Below, one piece after another: positions 16,760 to 25,637 of a stretch of DNA of 64,000 bases (position 1 is the first letter of the stretch; each line of letters begins with the position of its first letter). The notes beneath the pieces are model-generated. The model was not told the DNA's origin and did not search any database. It worked only from the letters and a program-made list of their open reading frames with translations. The DNA comes from Streptococcus thermophilus. GTDB lineage: Bacteria; Actinomycetota; Actinomycetes; Mycobacteriales; Mycobacteriaceae. Location of the stretch: positions 434,001 through 498,000 of the forward strand of contig UYIL01000003.1 of assembly GCA_900618065.1 (NCBI GenBank), given 5' to 3'. The position numbers were made by a program, and so were the translations under genes.

Positions 16760-17701
16760 GTGCGACTAGGTGTATTGGATGTGGGCAGTAACACTGTCCA
16801 CCTCGTGGCAGTAGATGCCAAAAGTGGCGGCCGCCCGACGCCGATGAGCGACTGGAAGCAGTCCCTGCGGCTCGTGGAGATGCTCGACTCTGAAGGCAAC
16901 ATCGACGACAAAGGCGTGAAAAAGCTCACCGAAGCGGTACAAGAGGCCGCCGACCTGGCAGACAACCTGAAGTGCGAAGAATTCCTGGCTTTTGCCACCT
17001 CTGCGGTACGGTCCGCCACTAACTCCGAGGAAGTGCTCGCCCACTTGGACAAGAAGACGGGCGTGAAGCTCAAAGTGCTGTCCGGACAAGACGAGGCGCG
17101 GCTGACGTTTCTCGCAGTGCGACGCTGGTACGGCTGGTCGGCCGGGCGCATCACCAACCTGGACATTGGCGGCGGTTCGCTGGAAATGAGCACAGGCAAT
17201 GATGAAGTTCCGGACATTGCCGTCTCGCTCGACCTGGGTGCCGGCCGGCTGACTCACGAGTGGTTTGACTCTGACCCGCCAGAGAAGAAGACCGTGAATG
17301 CCCTACGCGACTTCATTGACGCTGAGCTGTCGTCCGCCGCGGAGGAATTTCTCATCCGTGGTGAAGCAGGTTTGGCCGTGGGGACATCTAAGACGTTCCG
17401 CACTTTGGCGCGTCTGACCGGTGCCGCGCCGTCATCTGCCGGACCGTATGTTCAGCGCACGTTGACCGCACCCGGTTTGCGCCAGTTGATCGCCTTCATC
17501 ACCCGCATGACGGCGTCTGATCGTGCGGAACTTGAAGGCGTGTCGTCCGACCGCTCGCACCAAATTGTGGCCGGCGCGCTGGTGGCGGAAGCAGCCATGA
17601 GGGCACTGAAACTTGATAAGTTAGATATCTGCCCGTGGGCATTACGCGAAGGCGTGATCCTGCGTCAGATCGACATGGGACAGTCTGAAGGAGACGAGTA
17701 G
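16760..17701 (+). CDS. ppx2: Exopolyphosphatase / GppA-family phosphatase
   Basis: The Ppx/GppA family hydrolyses polyphosphate or pppGpp. The 313-residue product shows the actin-like ATPase fold: [17 protein letters not shown] at the start, [16 protein letters not shown], and the phosphate-binding [14 protein letters not shown]. Length fits the short actinobacterial Ppx that lacks extra domains. The start GTG 16760 is a probable leaderless start; an in-frame ORF upstream runs through the divergent gene. The stop abuts the next ATG, so it is co-transcribed with the Rv0497-like gene. Confidence 0.85.
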   Translation: MRLGVLDVGSNTVHLVAVDAKSGGRPTPMSDWKQSLRLVEMLDSEGNIDDKGVKKLTEAVQEAADLADNLKCEEFLAFATSAVRSATNSEEVLAHLDKKTGVKLKVLSGQDEARLTFLAVRRWYGWSAGRITNLDIGGGSLEMSTGNDEVPDIAVSLDLGAGRLTHEWFDSDPPEKKTVNALRDFIDAELSSAAEEFLIRGEAGLAVGTSKTFRTLARLTGAAPSSAGPYVQRTLTAPGLRQLIAFITRMTASDRAELEGVSSDRSHQIVAGALVAEAAMRALKLDKLDICPWALREGVILRQIDMGQSEGDE

Positions 17702-18811
17702 ATGGCCGAAAAGCAACTCACTGTTGCCGAGCTGATGGCCCGGGCACAGCAGGAGAACCCCGACACCGACGCCGAGGGCCAACCCCGCCGCCGTCGCCGC
17801 CGCAGCATCGAAGAGGGCGGCGTCACCGTCGCCGAACTGACCGGTTCCTTCAAGAAAGTCAATGCCCGCCCGGCCGAGGTCAAGCACTCGTCCGTGCCGC
17901 TTGACGGCGAGGACGTCGATCAGCCTGAGTCAGCCGAGACCACAAACGTTGCCGAACCGGAGACGCATGTCGAACCGGAGGCACCCGCCGTCGACGAGAA
18001 GGTCGAGCCTGAGGCAGAATCCGAAACGCTTGCTACCGATCAGCCTGAGGACGATCAGCCGGTGATGCTGACGAAGTTCCGCCCGGTTGAACCCGAGCCA
18101 ACACAGTACGAGGAGCCCGCACAGTACGAGCCCGTGGAGCCCGAGCCGGAGGAGTACGAGGAACCGCCATTCGAAGCGGCGCAGTCCGACTATGAAGAGG
18201 AAAGCTTCACCCTGCGCAAGGTTTCCTTCGTCGATGATGACCAAGAGGATGAAGTTGCGGAGGTTGCGGACCCGGAGCCGGCCACGTACATCCAGCCCGC
18301 GGTGCATCCGGAACCGGTTGAGAACCTCGTCCCAGAGCAGTCTGCGAACGAGACCAACGTATTTCCCGCGATTGAGGATGAGGCTTATACAGAGCAAAAC
18401 ACCTCTACTTTTGCCGCGCCGGTTCGCGACAACGTCCGTGGCGATCTGCGCGACGACCGTTACGAGGACGACCGTTACGAAGATGACCGTGCAGACGGCG
18501 CCGTGGAGCCGGTGTACGAAGACGTAGCTACGTACGACGGCAAGGTCGAGGACAATAGCGTCAACCCGATCATGCTGGTTCTGCTTGTTTTCGCCGGCCT
18601 GATTCTGGGTGTGCTGATTTTCCTCGGCTTCCAGTACCTTTGGGCCACCTTGGACACGCTCGTGGTTGCAGGTCTGGCTGCAGTTGCCACGGTGGGCATC
18701 GTGGTCCTTGTCCGTGCGATGAAGACCGGCCGCGATGGTCTCACTCTTGCACTGGCTGGTCTTGCCGGAGCGGTCATGACGTTCGGTCCGGCGCTCATCT
18801 CCGTCGTTTAG
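17702..18811 (+). CDS. Acidic membrane protein, Rv0497-like
   Basis: The 369-residue product has an N-terminal motif LTVAELMARAQQE and RRRRRRS, repeated as VTVAELTGSF, then about 220 residues of very acidic Pro/Glu/Tyr-rich low complexity, and three hydrophobic segments at the C-terminus (NPIMLVLLVFAGLILGVLIF, LVVAGLAAVATVGIVVLV, LALAGLAGAVMTFGPAL). The long N-terminal part is probably cytoplasmic. A short tandem DNA repeat, GACGACCGTTACGAG-type, lies at 18452-18496. Function is unknown. It begins one base after the ppx stop. Confidence 0.78.
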   Translation: MAEKQLTVAELMARAQQENPDTDAEGQPRRRRRRSIEEGGVTVAELTGSFKKVNARPAEVKHSSVPLDGEDVDQPESAETTNVAEPETHVEPEAPAVDEKVEPEAESETLATDQPEDDQPVMLTKFRPVEPEPTQYEEPAQYEPVEPEPEEYEEPPFEAAQSDYEEESFTLRKVSFVDDDQEDEVAEVADPEPATYIQPAVHPEPVENLVPEQSANETNVFPAIEDEAYTEQNTSTFAAPVRDNVRGDLRDDRYEDDRYEDDRADGAVEPVYEDVATYDGKVEDNSVNPIMLVLLVFAGLILGVLIFLGFQYLWATLDTLVVAGLAAVATVGIVVLVRAMKTGRDGLTLALAGLAGAVMTFGPALISVV

Positions 18812-18842
18812 GGCTGCCGCCGGTTCCGGCGCTCACGTTTGT

Positions 18843-18868
18843 CCCGCACGCCCAGCGTGCGGGGTTTC
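18843..18868 (+). terminator. Hairpin terminator
   Basis: CCCGCACGC (18843-18851) pairs with GCGTGCGGG (18855-18863) across a 3-nt loop, followed by a short T-rich stretch. It separates the Rv0497-like gene from proC. Confidence 0.65.
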
Positions 18869-18938
18869 GTGTTCGGGGGAGGATTTTGCACGGTTGTTGT
18901 CGTTGAGTTTTCCGGCGGGTGTGGCACGCTAATAAGCC

Positions 18939-19751
18939 ATGAGCAACATTGCAGTCATCGGCGCAGGCAATATCGGCGAGGCCCTGATCTCCGGTCTGGT
19001 CAATTCTGGTGTCGACCCGGAAACGATCACGGCGACCAACCGCACGCCGGAGCGCGGCGAGGAGTTGAACCGCCGGTATGGCGTGAACACCACGGACGAC
19101 AATCAGGCGGCTACCACGAACGCGGACGTGTGCTTTCTGTGCGTCAAGCCCTACGCGATCACGGATTTGATCGAGGAGCTCTCGGAGACGATCGCGAGCA
19201 ACGAGACTGCAACCGTTGTCGTGTCTATGGCGGCGGGCGTCACTCTCGATGCGATGTCTGAGGCGGCGCAAAGTGCGGGCACACCCATTGTGCGCGTCAT
19301 GCCGAACACTCCGATGCAGGTGGGTAAGGGCATCAGTGTGGTCGCGTTTGGCAAGTACGTCGATGAGGATCAGCAGGAGCTGGTCACGGAGTTGCTGGGT
19401 GCGTGCGGCCAGGTCGCCGTTGTGCCCGAGTCGCTTATCGACGCTGCTTCAGCCCTATCCGGTTCCGGCCCCGCCTACTATTTCCTTGTCACGGAGGCTC
19501 TCGTGGATGCCGGTGTGCACATGGGGTTGCCGCGGGAGACAGCCATGTTGCTGGCGACAGGCACGGCAGACGGCGCCGGTGCGATGTTGGCGCGCTCGGG
19601 TAGAACCCCGGCGGATTTGCGTGCAGGTGTGTGCTCTCCGGCAGGAACGACTGTTCAAGCCATCCGGGAACTGGAGGAATCCGGCATGCGTGGCGCGTTC
19701 TACCGGGCTGTGGAAGCAGCCACCAATCGTGCCTCTGAGCTGGGAGAATGA
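18939..19751 (+). CDS. proC: Pyrroline-5-carboxylate reductase
   Basis: ProC reduces pyrroline-5-carboxylate to proline with NAD(P)H in the cytosol. The 270-residue product has the dinucleotide motif IAVIGAGNIGEALISGL, VMPNTPMQVGKG, and the conserved ALSGSGPAYYFLVTEAL and AGVCSPAGTTVQAIRELE helices. Length is typical. The ATG follows a TAAT-rich stretch (GCTAATAAGCC) rather than a ribosome binding site, so a leaderless start is possible. Word GCTTATCGACG is at 19433-19443. Confidence 0.93.
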   Translation: MSNIAVIGAGNIGEALISGLVNSGVDPETITATNRTPERGEELNRRYGVNTTDDNQAATTNADVCFLCVKPYAITDLIEELSETIASNETATVVVSMAAGVTLDAMSEAAQSAGTPIVRVMPNTPMQVGKGISVVAFGKYVDEDQQELVTELLGACGQVAVVPESLIDAASALSGSGPAYYFLVTEALVDAGVHMGLPRETAMLLATGTADGAGAMLARSGRTPADLRAGVCSPAGTTVQAIRELEESGMRGAFYRAVEAATNRASELGE

Positions 19752-19929
19752 CCAGAATGACGGTAGTGAGCGGAGGGTCCGCTGTGAAAAATGTGAAAGT
19801 TTTCTGGCTTATGAGTCGCATGTGACACTGTTTTCACGCTAGGCTGGTTCAGGCACGTGCGTGTCCAACTGTGGGAGGGGAAGCCTACAGCGCGCACCGG
19901 CTCCCTAGTGCTGGAGGATTAACTAGAAC

Positions 19930-20133
19930 ATGGCAAATGAAGATAAAGGCAAGTTCCTGACTGTCGCTGAGGTCGCTGAAATCATGCGCGTTTCCAAGAT
20001 GACGGTCTACCGTCTGGTCCACTCCGGCGAGTTGCCGGCGGTGCGCGTTGGCCGTTCGTTCCGTGTGAACGAGAACGCTGTGAACGAGTACCTGGACTCC
20101 TCGGTCTATGACGTTGATTCGGACGTCGGTTAG
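19930..20133 (+). CDS. Excisionase/BldC-type helix-turn-helix protein
   Basis: The 67-residue product is a small MerR-like HTH of the excisionase-family type: LTVAEVAEIMRVSKMTVYRLVHSGELPAVRVGRSFRV, with the wing ending in ENAVNEYL. It matches the position of Rv0500A after proC. It probably binds DNA as a developmental or housekeeping regulator; the target is unknown. GGAGG lies 11-15 bp upstream of the ATG (CTGGAGGATTAACTAGAAC). Confidence 0.85.
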   Translation: MANEDKGKFLTVAEVAEIMRVSKMTVYRLVHSGELPAVRVGRSFRVNENAVNEYLDSSVYDVDSDVG

Positions 20134-20143
20134 GCCCCTCTTT

Positions 20144-20171
20144 TTGGATTCACCGGTCACGGCGCTAAACT
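20144..20171 (+). promoter_or_regulatory. Candidate promoter of the bS22 gene
   Basis: TTGGAT (20144-20149), a 16-bp spacer and TAAACT (20166-20171) form a good sigma-A-like promoter. It would give a 5' leader of about 115 nt before the bS22 ATG. Confidence 0.5.
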
Positions 20172-20293
20172 TTGTACCCATTCATGTTGCGTGAGCGCCG
20201 CTGCGGGAGTGCACCTCGCGGCGTTGCCCCGGACCTGCCCTGGAACCGGAACGTGGCACGGAACTGTACGTACAAAGAGAAGCGAGGAAACCT

Positions 20294-20395
20294 ATGGGTT
20301 CTGTGATCAAGAAGCGCCGTAAGCGCATGTCCAAGAAGAAGCACCGCAAGATGCTGCGCCGCACGCGCGTTCAGCGCCGTAAACTGGGCAAGTAG
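20294..20395 (+). CDS. Small ribosomal protein bS22 (AURKAIP1/COX24 domain)
   Basis: This 33-residue gene encodes an extremely basic peptide, [19 protein letters not shown] followed by [14 protein letters not shown]. It matches the actinobacterial peptide known from mycobacterial ribosome structures as bS22, located in the small subunit near the decoding region, and also the COX24/AURKAIP1 domain. Position after the HTH gene agrees with Rv0500B. The ATG follows GAGGAAA. It is easily missed because of its length. Confidence 0.88.
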   Translation: MGSVIKKRRKRMSKKKHRKMLRRTRVQRRKLGK

Positions 20396-20409
20396 AACTG
20401 CCCCGCTTC

Positions 20410-20446
20410 ACGCCCGCCCTGCCACTTGGCTGGAGCGGGCGTTTTT
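20410..20446 (+). terminator. Intrinsic terminator after bS22
   Basis: ACGCCCGC (20410-20417) pairs with GCGGGCGT (20435-20442), followed by a run of five T. It starts 15 bp after the bS22 stop. Confidence 0.8.
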
Positions 20447-20513
20447 CGGCTTTGGCCGGCCCTTGGGAGGGTGCCCAATCTGATGCATGAACGGCCGAAC
20501 TCATCGGTAAGCT

Positions 20514-20578
20514 TGGGTTATAGCCTGCGCTTTTCGCAACGGGTGCAGGCTGACACATGACAACCACCTGATAACCCA
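20514..20578 (+). promoter_or_regulatory. Nested inverted repeats in the oxidoreductase leader
   Basis: TGGGTTAT (20514-20521) is complementary to ATAACCCA (20571-20578). Inside it AGCCTGC (20522-20528) pairs with GCAGGCT (20545-20551). The structure ends 22 bp before the ATG of the flavin oxidoreductase and could be an RNA fold or a regulator site. Confidence 0.35.
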
Positions 20579-20600
20579 GACTCAGACGAAGGAATCAACC

Positions 20601-21875
20601 ATGTCCACGCCTGTGAGCAGCAACGCAATCTTTGAACCAGCACAGTTGGGCCCGGTCCAGCTCCGCAACCGCTTCATCAAGGCGGCTACGTCGGAGGGGC
20701 GTTCCCCGAACGGCCGCGTGACCGATGAGCTCATCGCCTACCACGAGGGCTTTGCCAAGGGCGGTATCGGCATGACCACTCTGGCGTACTGTGCCACCTC
20801 TCCGCACGGTTTCTCTGCCCCGGGTCAGATCCTCATGGAGAAGGATTCTCTGCCCGGCCTGAAGGATTTCACCGCCACCATGCACGCCCACGGCGCGAAG
20901 GCGTCGGCTCAGCTGGGGCATGCTGGCCCGGTGGCTACCCGCCAGCAGATCGGTGAGACCCCGTGGGCTCCCAGCAAGTTCATCAACCCCACGAGTATCA
21001 ACTACTGCCGCGGTATCTCTAAAGACGAGATCAAGCTGGCCATCCGCGAGTTCGCTGACGCGGCCGAGCTGGCTGCAGAGGCCGGTTTTGACGCTCTCGA
21101 GCTGCACTTCGGTCACCTCTACCTGCCGTCTTCCTTCCTTTCTAAGTGGATCAACCGCCGCGATGATGAGTACGGCGGCAACATTGAGAACCGCTCCCGT
21201 TTCGTCCGCGAGATCTCTCAGGCAGTCAAGGACAGGGTGGGCGATGACGTGGCCATCATTGCGAAGATGTCCATGACTGACGGCATCCCGGGCTCTATCG
21301 TTTTGCCGGACTCCCTGCAGACCGCCCAGATGCTCGACGCTGACGGCAACGTCGACGCGATCTTGCTCACCCAGGGTTCCTCCGTCGTCCGCCAAATGTG
21401 GCTGTTCCGCGGTGAGCCGCCGTTGGCCGGCTTCGCGGAGCACATGCCCTTCCCGTTCAATGTCGGTGTGCGGATGTTCGGCAAGCCGATGCTGGGCAAC
21501 TTCGAGTACCACGACATGTACATGTACGAAGACGCACGCCAGTTCCTGGACAAGGTGCACAATTCCAAGCTGGTCCTGCTGGGCGGCCTGACTCAGCGCG
21601 AGCACTTTGAGAAGGGGTACAACGAAGGCTTCGAGTTCTTCGAGATCGGCCGTGCCCTGTTGCGCGAACCGGACATGATCCAGAAGATCCAGGACAAGCC
21701 CGGATACCGCACCCTGTGCGACCACAACAACTACTGCATGCCGTCCGTCTTTGGTAAGACGCACTGCATTTACTCGCCGGACTACGCGATGAAGCCGGAA
21801 GACCGCGAGATCCGCCCTGAGGAGACCGCGGGTTTCTCCGAGCGTATCGACGCCCCTGGCGAGCGCTCTGCCTAA
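20601..21875 (+). CDS. NADH:flavin oxidoreductase, old yellow enzyme family
   Basis: The 424-residue product is an FMN TIM-barrel of the OYE/2,4-dienoyl-CoA reductase group. Visible signatures are LGPVQLRNRFIKAATSEGR, QLGHAGP, the active-site stretch LELHFGHLYLPSSFLS followed by NRRDDEYGGNIENR, and the phosphate-binding FEIGRALLREPD. The C-terminal cysteines (LCDHNNYCMP, THCIYSP) recall the Fe-S motif of the dienoyl-CoA reductases, but only three cysteines are present and the later NAD(P) domain is missing. Substrate is unknown. GAAGGA precedes the ATG. Confidence 0.85.
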   Translation: MSTPVSSNAIFEPAQLGPVQLRNRFIKAATSEGRSPNGRVTDELIAYHEGFAKGGIGMTTLAYCATSPHGFSAPGQILMEKDSLPGLKDFTATMHAHGAKASAQLGHAGPVATRQQIGETPWAPSKFINPTSINYCRGISKDEIKLAIREFADAAELAAEAGFDALELHFGHLYLPSSFLSKWINRRDDEYGGNIENRSRFVREISQAVKDRVGDDVAIIAKMSMTDGIPGSIVLPDSLQTAQMLDADGNVDAILLTQGSSVVRQMWLFRGEPPLAGFAEHMPFPFNVGVRMFGKPMLGNFEYHDMYMYEDARQFLDKVHNSKLVLLGGLTQREHFEKGYNEGFEFFEIGRALLREPDMIQKIQDKPGYRTLCDHNNYCMPSVFGKTHCIYSPDYAMKPEDREIRPEETAGFSERIDAPGERSA

Positions 21876-22825
21876 CGCTTCCGGCGCCGCCGCCAGGCCA
21901 GCCCGCCACCCACGCCGGCCACGGCGCCTAATGGAATAAGCACGCTGAGGAACAGGCGGCGCACCGGGCGGTAGTCCCGGATGAGCCAGCCATGTTTCGC
22001 AGCGTGCTTTCTCAATGTGCTGTCGGGGTTGATGGCTACGGGGGTGCCCACCATGGACAGCATGGGGATGTCGTTGGATGAATCGGAGTAGGCGGTGCAC
22101 TCCTTGAGGTTGAGCCCCTGCGCCTCCGCCAGGGCGGCAACGGCGTGCGCTTTGCCCGGGCCGTGCAGGATGTCGCCGACGAGACGGCCGGTGAACTGCC
22201 CGTCCTCTTCCTCCGCCACCGTGCCTAGGGCGCCGGTGAAGCCGAGCCGCTCAGCGAGGATCTGGCCGACCTGCACCGGTGTCGCGGACACGAGCCAGAC
22301 TTGCTCGCCGGCATTGATGTGCATCGAGGCGAGTTCGCGGGTGCCGGTGTAGGTGCGGGCGATCAAGTGGGCGTCGACAAGCTCGGCGCACAGGTCGCGC
22401 AGCTCGCTGACACTCCACCCGGTGATGAAGCTCAGCGCTTTCTCGCGGCCCTGCGCGATCGCGTCCGGCAACTCCGCGCCGAACAGGCGGTACCGCACTT
22501 GTGCGACGAGGTAAGGGAAGATCTCGCTCAGCGTTAAAAACCCGCGCTTGAACAGCTGGTAGCCCAACGCGATGAGCGAATTTCCCTGAATGAGGGTGTT
22601 GTCCACGTCGAAGAACGCCGCGGCCGTGATGTGCTGGGGGATGTCCGGGTCGGGCTCAGTGACGCGCTCGGCGGTCAGGCCCGCGGCCGCAGACGCGGCG
22701 GAGGCAGCTGCTTCGCCTGCGGTGCGCTGGTGGGCGTCGTCGATAGGCGGAAGCGCAGTTTCCTCGAGATAGCGCCGCAGATTGCCGCTCAAGCCTTTTC
22801 TCCCTTCGTGTGTAGTGTGATCCAT
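21872..22825 (-). CDS. HAD-IB family phosphatase, SerB1-like
   Basis: The 317-residue product has HAD motif I AAFFDVDNTLIQGNS, motif II WLVSATPV, and motif IV YSDSSNDIPMLSMVG with the conserved Lys region before it. It belongs to the HAD-IB class that includes phosphoserine phosphatase-like SerB1 (Rv0505c), but substrates of this branch are not certain. The C-terminus has a hydrophobic segment (LFLSVLIPLGAVAGVGGGL) and ends in basic residues, so it may be membrane-attached. Its 3' end overlaps that of the oxidoreductase by 4 bp. Confidence 0.82.
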   Translation of the reverse strand: MDHTTHEGRKGLSGNLRRYLEETALPPIDDAHQRTAGEAAASAASAAAGLTAERVTEPDPDIPQHITAAAFFDVDNTLIQGNSLIALGYQLFKRGFLTLSEIFPYLVAQVRYRLFGAELPDAIAQGREKALSFITGWSVSELRDLCAELVDAHLIARTYTGTRELASMHINAGEQVWLVSATPVQVGQILAERLGFTGALGTVAEEEDGQFTGRLVGDILHGPGKAHAVAALAEAQGLNLKECTAYSDSSNDIPMLSMVGTPVAINPDSTLRKHAAKHGWLIRDYRPVRRLFLSVLIPLGAVAGVGGGLAWRRRRKR

Positions 22826-22845
22826 CGTAGGTTAGGAGGATCCCG

Positions 22846-23112
22846 ATGGGTGCAGTAGCTGAGGTCGAACTGATGGTCCGTGCCACGTGTGGGTCGTGCG
22901 AGCGCGTGGCGGCGCAGATCGCGCCCGTGGTGGAAGAAGCGGGAGCGCGCCTTTCGCTTATCGACGTCGACGCCCACCCCGGCCTGGCCATCGAATTCGG
23001 TGACCGAGTCCCTGTCGTAGTCATCGACGGTGAGGAATTCGCCTGCTGGGAAGTCGATAATGATGAATTGGCTTCCGAGCTAGCCCGCGCCGGGCAGGCT
23101 GACGCGCAGTAG
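22846..23112 (+). CDS. Glutaredoxin-like protein (DUF836)
   Basis: The 88-residue product has a thioredoxin-fold redox motif CGSC in MVRATCGSCERVAAQI, a short central strand SLIDVDAHPGLAIEFGDRVPVVVIDGEE with the cis-Pro (RVPVV), and no signal peptide. It fits glutaredoxin-family proteins located before hemA in actinobacteria (Rv0508). It may reduce disulfides in the cytosol. ATG 22846 is preceded by TTAGGAGG. The word GCTTATCGACG lies at 22956-22966. Confidence 0.85.
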   Translation: MGAVAEVELMVRATCGSCERVAAQIAPVVEEAGARLSLIDVDAHPGLAIEFGDRVPVVVIDGEEFACWEVDNDELASELARAGQADAQ

Positions 23113-23200
23113 GTCCGCCCGCGGTCATCAGCGGATTGTTTGGGAACGGGGCCGCGGGGGTATCCTTTGGGATGATCACGAACTGGTCTGGAGGGAAAAC

Positions 23201-24571
23201 GTGAGTGTTCTCGTGGTGGGCATGTCCCACCGCTCAGCGCCCGTGGCGCTGCTGGAGCGACTGAGCATGGACAAGGCTATGCAGGAGCACACTGCACGCG
23301 CACTCCTTGAGCAACCCAGCATCAGCGAAGCCATGATCATCTCCACCTGCAACAGGATGGAGGTCTACGCCGTAACCAATGCTTTCCACACCGGTGTCAA
23401 CGATGTGCTGGCTGTGCTGAGCGAATTCTCTGGCGTGGATGTGGCGGAGCTGAGGGGCTACCTCTATGTCCGGTATGCCGATGCCGCTGCGAAGCACCTC
23501 ATGCGTGTCTCTGCCGGTTTGGATTCGATGGTGGTGGGGGAGCAGCAGATCATCGGCCAGGTCCGCTCTGCTTACCAGGACGCGGCCGAACGCGGCACGA
23601 TCGGCCCGGCGCTGCACGCGCTGGCCCAATCCGCCTTGCACGCCGGTAAACGCGTTCACGCCGAGACGGATATTGACGATGCCGGGGCTTCCATGGTCAC
23701 GGCAGCCCTCGACGAAGCCATGCGGGTGCAGGGGATGGCCCCTGACGCGTCTTTGGAAGGGCACTCAGCCCTTGTGCTTGGGGCCGGCGCGATGAGCTCC
23801 TTGGCTGCTACCGACCTGGGTAAACGCGGGGTGAGCAAGCTGATCGTTGCCAACCGCACCCGTTCGCGCGCCGAGCGGCTCGCCGAGCATGCCCGCGAAG
23901 CCGGAGTTAGCGCCGAGGTAGTCGACTTCTCCGCCCGTGCCGGCGCGCTGTCCCGGGTGGACATTGCGGTGTCTGCGACCGCCAGCGACGGCTTCACCCT
24001 CACCCGCGAAGACATCTCCGGCCCAGCTCTGCTCGTCGATCTGTCCCTGCCCCGCGACATCGACGACGCGGTCGCCGAGATGCCCGGGGTCACCCTGATC
24101 AACATCGAGGCGCTGCACGAGTCGCTGAAGCAGTCGGCTGAATCTCCGCAGTGCCCTGAGCTGGGTGCCCGCGGGCAGGCCGAGCACATCATCGCGGCGG
24201 AGCTGGCAGCCTACGCCACTGAGCAGCGTGTGCGCGACGTCGCCCCCATGGTCACTGAACTGCGGGTCTCCGCGGCAGAGACCGCCCGAACGGAGCTGGA
24301 CAAGTTGCGCACCCGCCTGCCTGGGTTGGATGACCGGGAATTCGGGGAAGTGGAAAAGGCGGTGCGCAGGGTCGTCGATAAGCTCCTGCATAACCCGACG
24401 GTGAAGATCAAAGAGCTGGCTGGCACGCAGTCGAAGGTGAGCTACGAAATCGCCATCGAGGAACTGTTCGGGCTCACCGGCGGGGCGGACACACGCACCG
24501 GGCTCGGCGGCGACGGCACTAACTATGAGAAGAGCTCGCTTGCCGGGTTCTGTGAAAGGGGAAGCCAATGA
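23201..24571 (+). CDS. hemA: Glutamyl-tRNA reductase
   Basis: HemA reduces Glu-tRNA to glutamate-1-semialdehyde, the first step of C5 heme synthesis. The 456-residue product has the catalytic cysteine in [32 protein letters not shown], the NADPH motif [18 protein letters not shown] and a C-terminal dimerisation helix. GTG 23201 has a strong GGAGGG upstream. The stop overlaps the hemC ATG (ATGA). The family is usually feedback-regulated by heme. Confidence 0.95.
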   Translation: MSVLVVGMSHRSAPVALLERLSMDKAMQEHTARALLEQPSISEAMIISTCNRMEVYAVTNAFHTGVNDVLAVLSEFSGVDVAELRGYLYVRYADAAAKHLMRVSAGLDSMVVGEQQIIGQVRSAYQDAAERGTIGPALHALAQSALHAGKRVHAETDIDDAGASMVTAALDEAMRVQGMAPDASLEGHSALVLGAGAMSSLAATDLGKRGVSKLIVANRTRSRAERLAEHAREAGVSAEVVDFSARAGALSRVDIAVSATASDGFTLTREDISGPALLVDLSLPRDIDDAVAEMPGVTLINIEALHESLKQSAESPQCPELGARGQAEHIIAAELAAYATEQRVRDVAPMVTELRVSAAETARTELDKLRTRLPGLDDREFGEVEKAVRRVVDKLLHNPTVKIKELAGTQSKVSYEIAIEELFGLTGGADTRTGLGGDGTNYEKSSLAGFCERGSQ

Positions 24572-25464
24572 CAGAAGCGTCGAGGGTGTTGAGAGTAGCC
24601 ACCCGCGGGTCCAAGCTTGCCACGACCCAAGCCGGCCACATGCGCGATGCGCTGGTGGATGCTGGGCACGGCGCGGAGCTGACCATCGTCACCACCGCGG
24701 GCGATATGTCGCAGGCCCCCGTGGAGCGCATCGGGGTCGGGGTGTTCACCACCGCTATCCGCCAGGCGCTTTTCGACGGCGAAGCAGACGTCGCCGTCCA
24801 CTCCTTCAAAGATCTGCCCACCGCCCGCGAGCCGCGCACACACCTGATCATCCCGGTCCGGGAGGACCGCCGCGAGGCCCTCATCGCCCGCGACGGGCTG
24901 AAACTGGCTGACTTGCCCCGCGGTTCTCGTGTGGGCACATCCGCGCCGCGACGCATCGCTCAGTTGCGTGCGAAACGCCCGGATCTAGACATTCGTCCGC
25001 TGAGGGGAAACATTGAGTCGCGCATGGGGCGCGTGACCAGCGGGGAGCTCGATGCTGTGGTGCTTGCCTATGCCGGCATGTCCCGCGTCGGCCTCGGCGA
25101 GCGCGCCACTGAAGTCTTCGCGCCGGAGGATTTCATGCCGGCGCCTGCACAAGGTGCACTCGCCGTGGAGTGCCGGGCAGACGATGGGGAGGCGGTCGCG
25201 GCCATCGACACGCTTGTGGACGACTTTGCAACCCGCTGTGCTTTGGCCGAACGCTTTGTCCTAGCAACCTTGGAAGCCGGCTGCACCGCGCCCGTCGCAG
25301 CGTCTGCCACCCTCGACGGCGATGAAATCACAGTGCGCGGCGGTGTGTTCGCCCTCGACGGCTCCGCTCAGCTCGTGCGTGAGGCCAGCGGCGCAGATCC
25401 GCGCGAGGTGGGCCACGCATGCGCCCAGCAACTTTTTGACGCAGGAGCAGCCCAATTCCTCTAG
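24568..25464 (+). CDS. hemC: Porphobilinogen deaminase (hydroxymethylbilane synthase)
   Basis: HemC joins four porphobilinogens into hydroxymethylbilane. The 298-residue product has [16 protein letters not shown], the active-site segment [22 protein letters not shown], and the dipyrromethane-attaching cysteine in [10 protein letters not shown]. The ATG overlaps the hemA stop by 4 bp, so the two are translationally coupled. Confidence 0.95.
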   Translation: MTEASRVLRVATRGSKLATTQAGHMRDALVDAGHGAELTIVTTAGDMSQAPVERIGVGVFTTAIRQALFDGEADVAVHSFKDLPTAREPRTHLIIPVREDRREALIARDGLKLADLPRGSRVGTSAPRRIAQLRAKRPDLDIRPLRGNIESRMGRVTSGELDAVVLAYAGMSRVGLGERATEVFAPEDFMPAPAQGALAVECRADDGEAVAAIDTLVDDFATRCALAERFVLATLEAGCTAPVAASATLDGDEITVRGGVFALDGSAQLVREASGADPREVGHACAQQLFDAGAAQFL

Positions 25465-25637
25465 CCGCGGTTTTTCAAATCCGCGCCATTACTTTAAGGT
25501 GTAACTACCATACGCCGCCTGCGCCGCTGTGCATCTGGTCCCCGTAACCAGGGGGGCCGGGCACGTCCCAATAGCGCGCAGGGCGGTTTTCTAGTGATTG
25601 AAGCTTTCGAACGATCCGTTTAGAAGAGATTCCTTTG

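Noticed and set aside
15853..17217. Longer version of the Rv0495c-like gene running to 17217
   Set aside because: The upstream extension is antisense to ppx and does not resemble protein; GTG 16725 gives the conserved-looking start.
19752..19929. TGTGAAA repeats upstream of the small HTH gene as an operator
   Set aside because: Two copies with a 9-bp period do not fit a helical turn, and no matching inverted site lies near the start.
20595..22100. A long minus-strand open frame of about 500 codons opposite the flavin oxidoreductase
   Set aside because: It mirrors the codon bias of the real plus-strand gene, has an Arg/His-rich composition typical of antisense frames and no recognisable domain.
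25480..25520. A second DtxR-like box upstream of hemD
   Set aside because: Only about 11 of 19 positions match the consensus, with no clear half-site symmetry.
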